Positions 1 through 6,769 of a DNA stretch of 9,552 nt are shown one piece after another. How positions within the stretch are numbered: the first letter of the stretch is position 1; each line of letters starts with the position of its first letter. Source of the stretch: Candidatus Fermentibacterales bacterium (lineage in GTDB: Bacteria > Fermentibacterota > Fermentibacteria > Fermentibacterales > JAFGKQ01); assembly GCA_016928495.1 (NCBI GenBank), contig JAFGKQ010000204.1, forward strand, positions 1-9,552. Direction: 5' to 3'. The notes beneath the pieces were generated by a model, which ran no database searches, had not been told where the DNA came from, and saw only the letters and a list, made by a program, of their open reading frames with translations. The position numbers were made by a program, and so were the translations under genes.

Positions 1-365
1 CCGGCTCGGGCTGGAACGGCAGGATCTACGGGCTCGAGGGCAGGTTCACCGGAGTCGCGGCCGGGAGCGTCGTGCTGAGGGACAGAGCGGGATCCGTAGA
101 TACCGTCCTGGCCTCGGCCGACGGCTCCCTGATAGCCGACATCAATGGAGACAACGGCGTGGACGTCGTCGAGGCCTCTCCCGGTCTCGTCAGGGTGATC
201 TCCAACGTGGTCGGGTCCAGTGGGATGACGCTCACTGTCCGGGCCGTCACCGGCGGTCGGGAAGTGATGGTGGAGGACATCTACACGATAGGGTCGATTC
301 CCGGTCGCTGTGCCGGATCCGCCGGCGCAGTTCCTCCGGCCTCCGCGGGATTGGACGGGATATGA
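1..365 (+). CDS. C-terminal fragment of an unassigned extracellular-type protein (5' truncated)
   Basis: The frame is open from base 3 to the TGA at 363-365, giving 120 visible residues; the true start lies left of the window. The GTG at 72 is internal and not a credible start, because coding continues upstream of it. The fragment is rich in Gly, Val, Ser and Thr with alternating beta-strand-like stretches and no membrane helix, suggesting an exported beta-rich domain. At 138-173 it encodes DINGDNGVDVVE, which matches the spacing of an EF-hand or dockerin-type calcium loop. The ATG of the next gene overlaps its stop (ATGA), so the two are probably co-translated. By position it could be the GspH/FimT-like member of the pilin set, but the diagnostic N-terminus is missing and I do not recognise the family. 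Confidence 0.7.
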   Translation, partial: GSGWNGRIYGLEGRFTGVAAGSVVLRDRAGSVDTVLASADGSLIADINGDNGVDVVEASPGLVRVISNVVGSSGMTLTVRAVTGGREVMVEDIYTIGSIPGRCAGSAGAVPPASAGLDGI

Positions 366-727
366 CAGGCAGCAGCGCCCGGAGAGGATTCACGCTGGTC
401 GAGTCCGTGGTCGCTGCGGTGGTCATCCTCATCGTGCTGGGAGCGCTTGCCCAGGCGGCCAGGACCTTCTTCGAGGGCCAGCGGAAGCTGGGGGAGAGAC
501 AGGCCTGCCTTACGGTCGCCTGGACGGAGATTTCGAGGATAGAGGGTCAGGGCTATATTCCGGAGGATGGCTCCAGGACGAGACGTGAGACCCTGATGGG
601 CCGGAGCTACATGCTCGTGACCGAGACCAGGACCAGCGAGGACGGCTCATACACCGATGTCAGCGCGAGGGCCGTCTCGGAGCTGGCCGAGTCTCAGGTG
701 GAGCTCCAGAGGAGGTTCTACAGATGA
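362..727 (+). CDS. Minor pilin / pseudopilin, GspI- or PilV-like
   Basis: A 121-residue protein with a textbook prepilin signal: leader MTGSSARRG, predicted cleavage after Gly9, then FTLVE with Glu14 at mature position +5, and a hydrophobic helix to about residue 33. Prepilin peptidase would cut and N-methylate it; the mature protein is anchored in the inner membrane until assembly into a filament. The short globular part (RQACLTVAWTEISRIEG, then a GYIPEDG turn and beta-strands) resembles the small I-type pilins that pair with J and K in the tip complex. The start ATG overlaps the upstream stop. No strong Shine-Dalgarno precedes it, so translational coupling is likely. Assignment to pilins is firm; assignment to I/V rather than another minor pilin class is inference from size, sequence feel and gene order. 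Confidence 0.9.
   Translation: MTGSSARRGFTLVESVVAAVVILIVLGALAQAARTFFEGQRKLGERQACLTVAWTEISRIEGQGYIPEDGSRTRRETLMGRSYMLVTETRTSEDGSYTDVSARAVSELAESQVELQRRFYR
710..715 (+). promoter_or_regulatory. Shine-Dalgarno AGGAGG ahead of the ATG at 724
   Basis: A perfect AGGAGG lies 8 bases before the ATG at 724, inside the end of the upstream pilin gene (its last residues QRRFYR). It is the main reason to take the short ORF at 724-861 seriously. AGG is a favoured Arg codon here, so an Arg-Arg pair could create it by chance. Confidence 0.4.
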
Positions 728-861
728 TCCGCATGCCGGTGCGCGAGCCGGCCTGCCAGTCTTTCATTCGCTCTGTGGAGAAGAGTTGTCGTCACACCAT
801 ATCTGCCGGGGCGGCCGAAGGGTCTCCCGGCAGTGGAGTGCTCCGAGGAGGGAGGAGATAA
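724..861 (+). CDS. Possible 45-residue leader or linking ORF
   Basis: ATG at 724 overlaps the previous gene's TGA (ATGA), has a perfect Shine-Dalgarno 8 bases upstream, and the frame ends in a TAA at 859-861 that overlaps the next gene's ATG (TAATG). The predicted product (MIRMPVREP..., 45 residues, two Cys, ending VLRGGRR) has no recognisable domain, no signal peptide and no pilin motif. Third-position GC is lower than in the neighbouring genes (several TCT, AGT, CGT, TGT codons), which argues against a conserved protein. It also contains an 8-bp inverted repeat at 803-833. Reading it through would couple translation of the two I-like pilins. It may instead be noncoding spacer with a chance ORF. 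Confidence 0.3.
   Translation: MIRMPVREPACQSFIRSVEKSCRHTISAGAAEGSPGSGVLRGGRR
803..833 (+). other. Inverted repeat / RNA hairpin upstream of the second I-like pilin
   Basis: CTGCCGGG (803-810) and CCCGGCAG (826-833) form a perfect 8-bp stem around a 15-base loop. No T-run follows, so it is not a classic intrinsic terminator. It ends 27 bases before the pilin ATG and 12 bases before its Shine-Dalgarno. That position would suit an mRNA processing or stability element, or an attenuator affected by ribosomes reading the short ORF. A weaker 5-bp pair, GCCGG (735-739) with CCGGC (748-752), lies near the start of the same gap. Confidence 0.45.
846..855 (+). promoter_or_regulatory. Purine-rich Shine-Dalgarno for the pilin at 861
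   Basis: AGGAGGGAGG ends 5 bases before the ATG at 861. This fixes the start there rather than at upstream in-frame GTG or ATG codons, and it gives a normal-length prepilin leader. Confidence 0.7.
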
Positions 862-1238
862 TGGTCGGACGTCCGGTCAGAGGAACCGGAGGGTTCACCA
901 TGATCGAGGTCCTGCTGGCCAGCGTGCTGCTGGGCATACTGATCGTAGGGCTCGCGATGTTCTTTGCTTCGATGCTCCGCCAGTCGGACGTCGTCGACGA
1001 CAGGACCCGGGCCCTCGAGCTTGCCAGAGGCGGGCTGGAGGAGATGAGAACGGTCGACTTCGACACCGTTCCCGCTCCCAGCGCGACCTACGGTCCGGAA
1101 ACGATAGAGAAGTTCGAGAGATGGTTCTACGTCGACACGCCCATAGATACACTCGGCAAGGCGCGTCTCGTGAGGTGCTGCGTGCGATTCGAGTCGGCCA
1201 ACGGGAACGACTCGGTCAGCCTCAGCACCATTTTCTAG
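861..1238 (+). CDS. Minor pilin / pseudopilin, GspI- or PilV-like (second copy)
   Basis: A 125-residue protein from ATG 861 to TAG 1236-1238. Leader MVGRPVRGTGG is cut after Gly11, followed by FTMIE with Glu16 at mature +5 and a hydrophobic helix ending near residue 35 (VLLGILIVGLAMFF). After the helix comes RALELARGGLEEMRTVDFD, the pattern typical of I/V-type minor pilins, where this helix continues as the amphipathic stalk. The rest is a short beta-rich head (FERWFYVDTP, ARLVRCCVRFES). A vicinal Cys pair (RCCVRF) is present. The frame is open further upstream, but that extension has no coding character and would bury the leader. It follows another I-like gene and precedes a J-like gene, so it probably belongs to the tip-initiation complex. 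Confidence 0.9.
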   Translation: MVGRPVRGTGGFTMIEVLLASVLLGILIVGLAMFFASMLRQSDVVDDRTRALELARGGLEEMRTVDFDTVPAPSATYGPETIEKFERWFYVDTPIDTLGKARLVRCCVRFESANGNDSVSLSTIF

Positions 1239-1252
1239 GGCAGGTGGTGGAT

Positions 1253-4200
1253 ATGGGATCGAAGAGCAGGAGGGAATCGGGCCGGAGAGAGGGCATGACC
1301 CTCGTCGAGCTCATCGTCGTGATCATGATTCTCGGGGTGGTGCTGGCAGGCATCTACCTGATCTTCCTCCGGACAACCGAGCACTACCATTTCGGCAGGC
1401 GCCAGAGCGAGCTCGACATCTCGGGACGGCACACTCTCGAGAGGGTGACCGATGAGCTCATCTGGGCCGGCTACATGCCCTACGGCGGCTGGGACGACGA
1501 CGAATGGCACCCGATAACCATCGCAAGCCAGGACGAGGTGCAGTTCTACGCCGACTTCCGGCCCTTCGGCAGCCTTCAGCCCGAGGATACCGTCTCCATC
1601 TCGCTGAACACCCTCGACAAGCGTGTCCAGTTCCAGGACGCGGCCGGTAGCACCTGGTTCGAGGGTTTCAACATCGACCTTCTGGCCTTCAACTATCTCG
1701 ACCAGAGCGGCAGGGAGATCCAGGGCGACCCGCTGGTGTTCCCGGACAGCACCGACCTGGTCCGCCACATACAGGTGGACCTCACCCTGTCCGACATCTA
1801 CGCCGGCAACTTCTACCAGACCATGATGCACACCACGGTATCGCCCAGGAACCTGGGGATCAACCACAACATCAACCCGGCCTTCTGGCCGCCCCCCCCT
1901 CCCGGCGGCATCATCATCTTCAACGTGGCCAGCCCCGACACGCAGCCCTCGTTCGACGAGTCCGAGCAGATCGAGTACCTGCTGCTGCGGGGGTTCACTG
2001 TCCAGATAATCGCCGACGACGAGGTGCCGACCTTCGACTTCAGCACGGCGGACCTGCTCGTCATACACAACGAGGGCGGAGTGCACACGCACCAGTCGGT
2101 GCTGGACTCGCTCCGTTTGCCGATAGTCACCATGAACCCCTACATCGGGATCGAGTTCGGCATAGGCTGGGACTACCACCTGCTCCCGGTGCCTCCCGCG
2201 ACCGTCTCGGGCGGGGAGGATATCAACGATGACGGCATCTGGAGGCTCAACCCCGATCACGAGGTGATGATCTGGAGCCTTCCCGACCCGACCGCTGACC
2301 CATGGGTGCTCCTCTACGACACCACGGGGGCCCAGACCTTCATCCTCAACACCGACAGCGTCTACGGGGCCGGCTGGTTTCCGGACTCGCTGCTTGCCGT
2401 GAAGGGCCCCAATGCCGACGAGTTCGACGCCACGGTGGCAGTGGTGGCCGAGGATGACTCGCTCATGAGAAGGGTCTTCTTCGGATGCCACGACGCCACG
2501 GCCTACAACCACGACGGCTGGGACCTCTTCTACAACGTCATAGTCTGGGGCATGATGGGTCCGCAGCAGCCTCCGGAGCCGGGCGACCCCATCACGGAGC
2601 TCGAGGACTTCGAGGGAACGGGCCCCGGTCCCACCGTCGTCACTCTGTGGGACGACCCGATCATACCGAACTTCGGGGCCGATACCACGATCATCTACAT
2701 GGAGGACTTCGAGGATCCCCTGGGGCTGGAGTGGAACCTGGTCAGCCTGAGCTCCGCCGGAAGAATCCAGGTGGGCTCGGGGATAATGTCCATGGACAGG
2801 ACCGGTCCGGGCGCGGCGACGCGCAACCTCGCCGCCCTGACCGTGGACCTCTCGGCCTACAGCGAGCTGACCGACGAGCTTCTGCTGATCTATCACTCGA
2901 GGACACACGAGGGGGCCGCGGACGCCAACGACGGCGTCTTCTTCAGGGATCTCTCCAACTACCAGGTGGACACCCTCTATCTGGAGGACTTCACGAGCCC
3001 TCCTGGCGACAACCCGGAGTTCTGGGGCGACCTGTTCGGGCGCTGGAGAAGGCACAACACCTGGGCGGGGGACGGCTACTTCGTCACCCTGGACACCAGG
3101 ACCTCCGGCAACTGGGCGGTCAACAGGATGATGGTCGAGCTGAATACCTCCGGGTTCGTCAACGACCAGGTGTTCCTCGACTTCGACTTCGAGGACCACA
3201 ACGAGCAGAGCACGTCCGGTGACGCCGGCGACTTCGTGGGCTACAACGACCACGGCATCATCAACGGACCGGTGGGCCTGTTCGAGGACCTCGACCCCGG
3301 CGCCTACGCGGACGGCGTATGGCACCACCGGACCGTGAACGTGCACGACTATCTCAACCCCTCGTCGTTGCCCGATCCCCTCTACATCGTCTTCGGTCAC
3401 GCGGGGGACGAGATGGCCATCGGCCCGGCGGCCAACGGGGGGCTCTCCTTCGACAACATCATGGTCACTGGGGCCGGTTACGCCGACACGACCTACGACC
3501 GCTTCGCCATCCCGGGCGCAGCCGGAGGCTGGGTCTACAACGTGGTCGACCTCGACGACGCGGCCATCCTCCACGGGCAGACCTTCGACGCGGACTTCGA
3601 GATGGTCTTCAGCCAGTACGGGGGCAATCCGATACCCACCGAGGGCCGCGACTGGGACAACGTGAAGATCGGCATAGCCGGCGCCGGGGCAGCCGTGGAC
3701 GGATGGACGCACGGCATGATGCCGGGCTACGGGACAGACGACTGGGACCCCCAGCTCGTCTCGCCGCCGCTGGACTACGCCTGGACCTCCTGGAAGAACG
3801 TGGCCAGCAGCTACAGCCCCGACTGCTACTGCTGGCTGCAGAGCCCCGAGATCACCATACCGGGGTGGATCACCTCGCCGACACTCACCTTCGAGCACGA
3901 CTACTCGTTCGAGACGGGTGACGACGGCGGCTACATGCTGATCAGCGTCAACGGAGGGGCATGGACGCCCCTCACGGCGGCCAGCGGACTGGCCTACACC
4001 GGCGTCGCGACTGCCGACAACCCCATCCCCGACGGCACCGAGATCTTCACCGATGCCTCGGGCGGGTGGGTCACGGAGACCGTAGACCTGACGCCCTACA
4101 TCGGCAACGACGTGCGGTTCCGGTTCATACTGGGCTCTGACGCCGCCGACGAGGATGGCGGCTGGGCCCTCGACAACTTCCACGCCGAGGGGATCGGCAC

Positions 4201-5233
4201 GGGCTACATAATCCACACCATCGACTTCTACGCCGTGGACTCCGCGCTCGATCCGTGGAACCACTTCGACGTCTACCTCGGGACCACGGCCAGCAGCGAC
4301 TTCACGGTCTCCGGTGAGCTGAACAAGGCCGCGATGCAGCTCTCGGCGGACGACGCTACGCTGGACGTGTCCGCGACGGGTTGGAAGAGCATCCCTCTGG
4401 ACGTGCCCTTCGCGCTTCCGGCCGGGACCAACCTGACGCTGAAGATCGAGCTCAGCAACGCCGCGACCGGCATGAACAACACCTGGTGGCAGTGCCTCGA
4501 CACCGGGGCGATCTCCCAGTGCCGCCACGCCGGGAGCGATCTCGGCGATCCGGCCAGCCTGAGCCTGGAGTACTACAAGCCCAACGTGATACTCCACAGC
4601 TACGCCGGCGTTCTGTCCGTGGCGACGGGCACATCGCAGCGCGAGCTCTACCCGCTCTGCGACAACTACCTGTTCAACGACTTCGAGGCGATCTACACGG
4701 CCACCGAGCTGGGAACCACGGGTGCCGACTGGTACCACGAGGGGACCAACGACGACTGGGAGATCGGGTGGCCGCTGTTCGTTCCGGCGCCCGACCCGGT
4801 GCCTCCGCCATCCTGCGGGGCGCACGTCGCCGGCAACGATCTCACCGACGATGGATTCTACGTAGACGACGCCTGGTCCTGGATGAGGTCGCCGGCCTAC
4901 CCGATGGCCGCAGCTCTCGCCTACGACACAGTGTTCGTCAGGTTCGACCGCTGCCTGAGGCTGGAGGGTCTGGACAACGGCTTCCTGCAGCTTGCCTTCA
5001 CCACGGACCCCGGCCTTCCCACCACCTCCCTCGACTGGCAGGTCATAAGGTCCTACGTGGGTGAGAACCACTCGATCTACGAGACGGAGGAGGTGGACAT
5101 GACGAGCGACTTCAACGACAACGCCGACTCGACGTTCTACATGCTCCGCTTCGTCCTGGACTCCGGGCCGTGGTTCTCGAGGGGCGGCTGGAACCTCGAC
5201 AACATCCAGGTCTTCGGCCGCACGGCTCCATAG
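1253..5233 (+). CDS. Giant modular minor pilin, GspJ/PilW-like N-terminus with a large multidomain head
   Basis: 1326 residues, several times the usual length of GspJ or PilW (roughly 200-350). The ATG at 1253 follows AGGTGG with 5 bases spacing. Leader ends RREG14, then MTLVE with Glu19 at +5 and a helix to about residue 37. Residues 38-210 are a PilW-like head (EWHP at 84, PEDT at 110, SPRNLG near 200). A Pro-rich linker (FWPPPPPGG) leads to a Rossmann-like alpha/beta domain (about 218-436). Then come beta-sandwich modules: about 446-575 (EDFE at 451 and 484, DGVFF at 560), 576-740 (closing SFDNIMV), 741-980 (closing WALDNF), 984-1110 (VYLGTT) and 1137-1326 (closing WNLDNI). All eight Cys lie outside the pilin domain (411, 858, 860, 1081, 1090, 1136, 1188, 1234), so disulfides are possible. 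Likely a filament-tip adhesin or sensor; ligand unknown. Pilin identity is firm; module families are inferred by eye. Confidence 0.88.
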   Translation: MGSKSRRESGRREGMTLVELIVVIMILGVVLAGIYLIFLRTTEHYHFGRRQSELDISGRHTLERVTDELIWAGYMPYGGWDDDEWHPITIASQDEVQFYADFRPFGSLQPEDTVSISLNTLDKRVQFQDAAGSTWFEGFNIDLLAFNYLDQSGREIQGDPLVFPDSTDLVRHIQVDLTLSDIYAGNFYQTMMHTTVSPRNLGINHNINPAFWPPPPPGGIIIFNVASPDTQPSFDESEQIEYLLLRGFTVQIIADDEVPTFDFSTADLLVIHNEGGVHTHQSVLDSLRLPIVTMNPYIGIEFGIGWDYHLLPVPPATVSGGEDINDDGIWRLNPDHEVMIWSLPDPTADPWVLLYDTTGAQTFILNTDSVYGAGWFPDSLLAVKGPNADEFDATVAVVAEDDSLMRRVFFGCHDATAYNHDGWDLFYNVIVWGMMGPQQPPEPGDPITELEDFEGTGPGPTVVTLWDDPIIPNFGADTTIIYMEDFEDPLGLEWNLVSLSSAGRIQVGSGIMSMDRTGPGAATRNLAALTVDLSAYSELTDELLLIYHSRTHEGAADANDGVFFRDLSNYQVDTLYLEDFTSPPGDNPEFWGDLFGRWRRHNTWAGDGYFVTLDTRTSGNWAVNRMMVELNTSGFVNDQVFLDFDFEDHNEQSTSGDAGDFVGYNDHGIINGPVGLFEDLDPGAYADGVWHHRTVNVHDYLNPSSLPDPLYIVFGHAGDEMAIGPAANGGLSFDNIMVTGAGYADTTYDRFAIPGAAGGWVYNVVDLDDAAILHGQTFDADFEMVFSQYGGNPIPTEGRDWDNVKIGIAGAGAAVDGWTHGMMPGYGTDDWDPQLVSPPLDYAWTSWKNVASSYSPDCYCWLQSPEITIPGWITSPTLTFEHDYSFETGDDGGYMLISVNGGAWTPLTAASGLAYTGVATADNPIPDGTEIFTDASGGWVTETVDLTPYIGNDVRFRFILGSDAADEDGGWALDNFHAEGIGTGYIIHTIDFYAVDSALDPWNHFDVYLGTTASSDFTVSGELNKAAMQLSADDATLDVSATGWKSIPLDVPFALPAGTNLTLKIELSNAATGMNNTWWQCLDTGAISQCRHAGSDLGDPASLSLEYYKPNVILHSYAGVLSVATGTSQRELYPLCDNYLFNDFEAIYTATELGTTGADWYHEGTNDDWEIGWPLFVPAPDPVPPPSCGAHVAGNDLTDDGFYVDDAWSWMRSPAYPMAAALAYDTVFVRFDRCLRLEGLDNGFLQLAFTTDPGLPTTSLDWQVIRSYVGENHSIYETEEVDMTSDFNDNADSTFYMLRFVLDSGPWFSRGGWNLDNIQVFGRTAP
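1892..1899 (+). repeat. Run of eight C in the Pro-rich linker
   Basis: Eight consecutive C (then T and CCC) encode part of the proline linker between the pilin domain and the head of the giant protein. Losing one C would bring in a TAA at 2007-2009; gaining one would bring in a TGA at 2230-2232. Either change would leave a pilin of near-normal size without its head. The run is short for a proven phase-variation tract. Confidence 0.5.
1904..2560 (+). other. Rossmann-like (glutamine-amidotransferase/ThuA-like) domain within the giant pilin
   Basis: Residues about 218-436 show an alternating strand/helix pattern: IIIFNVASPD, then IEYLLLRGFTVQIIADD, then ADLLVIHN, then LPIVTMNPYIG, and a closing FFGCHDATAYNHDGWDLF with an amphipathic helix. 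This recalls the noncatalytic amidotransferase-like domains found in secreted multidomain proteins. I see no nucleophile-elbow GxCxG motif, so a catalytic role is not supported. A DINDDG motif inside could bind metal. The paralogue at 8387 has no equivalent domain. Family assignment is by fold pattern only. Confidence 0.5.
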
Positions 5234-5243
5234 AGGGGGTGAT
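5234..5243 (+). promoter_or_regulatory. Shine-Dalgarno AGGGGGTGAT for the K-like gene at 5248
   Basis: It starts one base after the giant gene's TAG and differs at one base from the extended AGGAGGTGAT complement of 16S rRNA. It favours ATG 5248 over the in-frame GTG at 5239, which lies inside it. Confidence 0.65.
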
Positions 5244-5247
5244 AGAG

Positions 5248-6756
5248 ATGCTCGCAATCAGAATACCGGGAACAGGCAGAGGCGGAAGGAGGGGGTCGGC
5301 GCTCGCGCTGGTCGTCCTCTTCGCCTTCGGCATGTCGATCCTCGCAGCCGCCATCTACACCCTCTTCAGGATCAACATGACGAGCTTCATCTATGACAGA
5401 GACAAGATGCAGGCCAGGTACACCTCGGAAGCGGGGGCCAACCTGGCAATGCACATGATCCTCGGGGGCGCCTCCGTCCCCGGGGACACCATGCCCGAGT
5501 ACTTCATGGGCTCCCAGCTCGTCTGGCTCGACCTCCCCGGGAACGACCTCGGGGAGGTCAAGGTCGTGGTGGACCCCAGCGACGCCAACCCCGAGATAAC
5601 CGAGGGCAACTCCTACGAGATAAGGTCTCTCGGGAAGAACATCGGGGAGGACAACGACAACTACTACCACGGCACCAGGGCCTACATGATGCCGGAGAAC
5701 TTCGCGCGCTTCGCCGCCTTCCTGAGCACTCCGAACCTGGGCGGGTTCTACGGCGACGGGTACCGCTTCGACGGGCCCTTCTTCGCCAACGGGCCGATCT
5801 GCATCTGGAGCCAGACGGGCTTCTGGAGCCCCGACGAGCCCATGTTCTACTCGCTCGGCCTGGCGTCGCCGCACTACTACTACTCGACCGGAGGCGCCAG
5901 CAACCCGACCAGCGTTCCGCACGTCGGAGGGCTCTGGATCGAGCCCTACGACAGGATGCTGCTCGGGCCGCCCTACTTCGAGATGAACGCCGACCCGATC
6001 GAGTTCGGGCCGGACGAGGTGGACTGGCAGACGGCCAGGAACGCCGCGATGAGCAACGGCATCTACTTCGCGGGCGGAGCGGCCCCGAGCGGGACCAGGA
6101 TGATCGTCCGTGGCGACACCCTGATAGTGAAGACGTCCCAGGCGGCTGCCGAGCAGCGCTTCTGCATCAGCGACTACGGCAACCCGGTGGTCTGGGTGGA
6201 CAACAACAACACGGACAACCTCTACCTCAAGACCTACCCCTCGATGGTGGACACGAACTTCCTGACCGTTCCCCTGACCATCGGCATGAGGGGCAATCTC
6301 TACATGGCCGGCAGCTTCCGCTACGCCAACGAGGACTGCCTGGACCCGAGCAACAAGATCCTCGCCGGGTTCATCACGGTCTACGGCGACATCCTGATGG
6401 CCCACGACCCCGAGACCACCGGGGGAGCTGACTGGGCCGGGATCTGGGAGGTCGAGACCTTCGTCAACTGGCAGTTCAACGGCGTCCTGATGGCCCTCAG
6501 CGGCGAGATCAGGGCGGAGAACTACTGGTACCCCCAGCCTTCCGTGGACCTGACCATCCTGGGCGGCTACATAGTGGTGGAGGAGGGCATAACGACGACT
6601 ACGATGCCCAGCGGCTTCGACTGGGCCATACACTACGACACCAGGCTCATGTCCATGCACCCGCCCTTCTTCCCGTCCACGGGCAAGTGGGACCTCATCG
6701 CGTGGTGGGAGGACCCGAGCATGAACGAGCACTGGCTGGACCTCAACCTCTACTAG
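5248..6756 (+). CDS. GspK/PilX-like minor pilin with a large beta-rich head (first paralogue)
   Basis: 502 residues. Leader ends GGRRG16, then a hydrophobic helix SALALVVLFAFG... to about residue 40. Mature +5 is Leu rather than Glu, a hallmark of GspK and PilX, the subunits thought to sit at the very tip. The segment after the helix (SEAGANLAMHMI, Glu61) matches the PilX-type 'AEAG' pattern. The head contains DGPFFANGP at 175, GGADW at 392, WEVET at 400 and MHPPFFP at 470, all shared with the next gene. The 'dGPvh-NG' pattern recalls a domain of unknown function (DUF4900-like) in pilus-associated proteins of other phyla; that link is from memory and unverified. It lies 14 bases after the giant pilin gene, so the pair is probably co-expressed. 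Confidence 0.85.
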   Translation: MLAIRIPGTGRGGRRGSALALVVLFAFGMSILAAAIYTLFRINMTSFIYDRDKMQARYTSEAGANLAMHMILGGASVPGDTMPEYFMGSQLVWLDLPGNDLGEVKVVVDPSDANPEITEGNSYEIRSLGKNIGEDNDNYYHGTRAYMMPENFARFAAFLSTPNLGGFYGDGYRFDGPFFANGPICIWSQTGFWSPDEPMFYSLGLASPHYYYSTGGASNPTSVPHVGGLWIEPYDRMLLGPPYFEMNADPIEFGPDEVDWQTARNAAMSNGIYFAGGAAPSGTRMIVRGDTLIVKTSQAAAEQRFCISDYGNPVVWVDNNNTDNLYLKTYPSMVDTNFLTVPLTIGMRGNLYMAGSFRYANEDCLDPSNKILAGFITVYGDILMAHDPETTGGADWAGIWEVETFVNWQFNGVLMALSGEIRAENYWYPQPSVDLTILGGYIVVEEGITTTTMPSGFDWAIHYDTRLMSMHPPFFPSTGKWDLIAWWEDPSMNEHWLDLNLY

Positions 6757-6760
6757 GAGG
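6755..6760 (+). promoter_or_regulatory. Shine-Dalgarno AGGAGG supporting a TTG start
   Basis: A perfect AGGAGG overlaps the upstream TAG and lies 9 bases before TTG 6770. No ATG or GTG exists between it and the conserved prepilin cleavage site, so this site decides the unusual start. Confidence 0.75.
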
Positions 6761-6769
6761 GGCAGGGGT

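Noticed and set aside
657-860. Upstream extension of the second I-like pilin to position 657
   Set aside because: It places about 68 residues of noncoding-looking sequence before the leader; ATG 861 has a strong Shine-Dalgarno and gives an 11-residue leader.
833-1252. Upstream in-frame extension of the giant pilin gene to an ATG at 833
   Set aside because: It would overlap the whole I-like pilin gene, and the prepilin leader requires a start close to residue 1 at 1253.
1295-1297. Alternative ATG start for the giant pilin
   Set aside because: This Met is residue +1 of the mature pilin; starting there would remove the leader and cleavage Gly.
2485-3921. Arg/Gly-rich + strand ORFs in other frames (2485-3222, 3319-3921, 4381-5064, 6934-7527)
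   Set aside because: They are out-of-frame shadows of GC-rich genes; composition and lack of motifs match frame-shifted translation.
1235-5257. Antisense ORF of 1340 codons, and similar antisense ORFs at 5137-6993, 6743-8116 and 8699-9358
   Set aside because: All are exactly in register with real + strand genes and exist because TTA, CTA and TCA are avoided. The products are Val/Gly/Arg/His-rich with no domain sense, while the + strand products carry clear pilin motifs.
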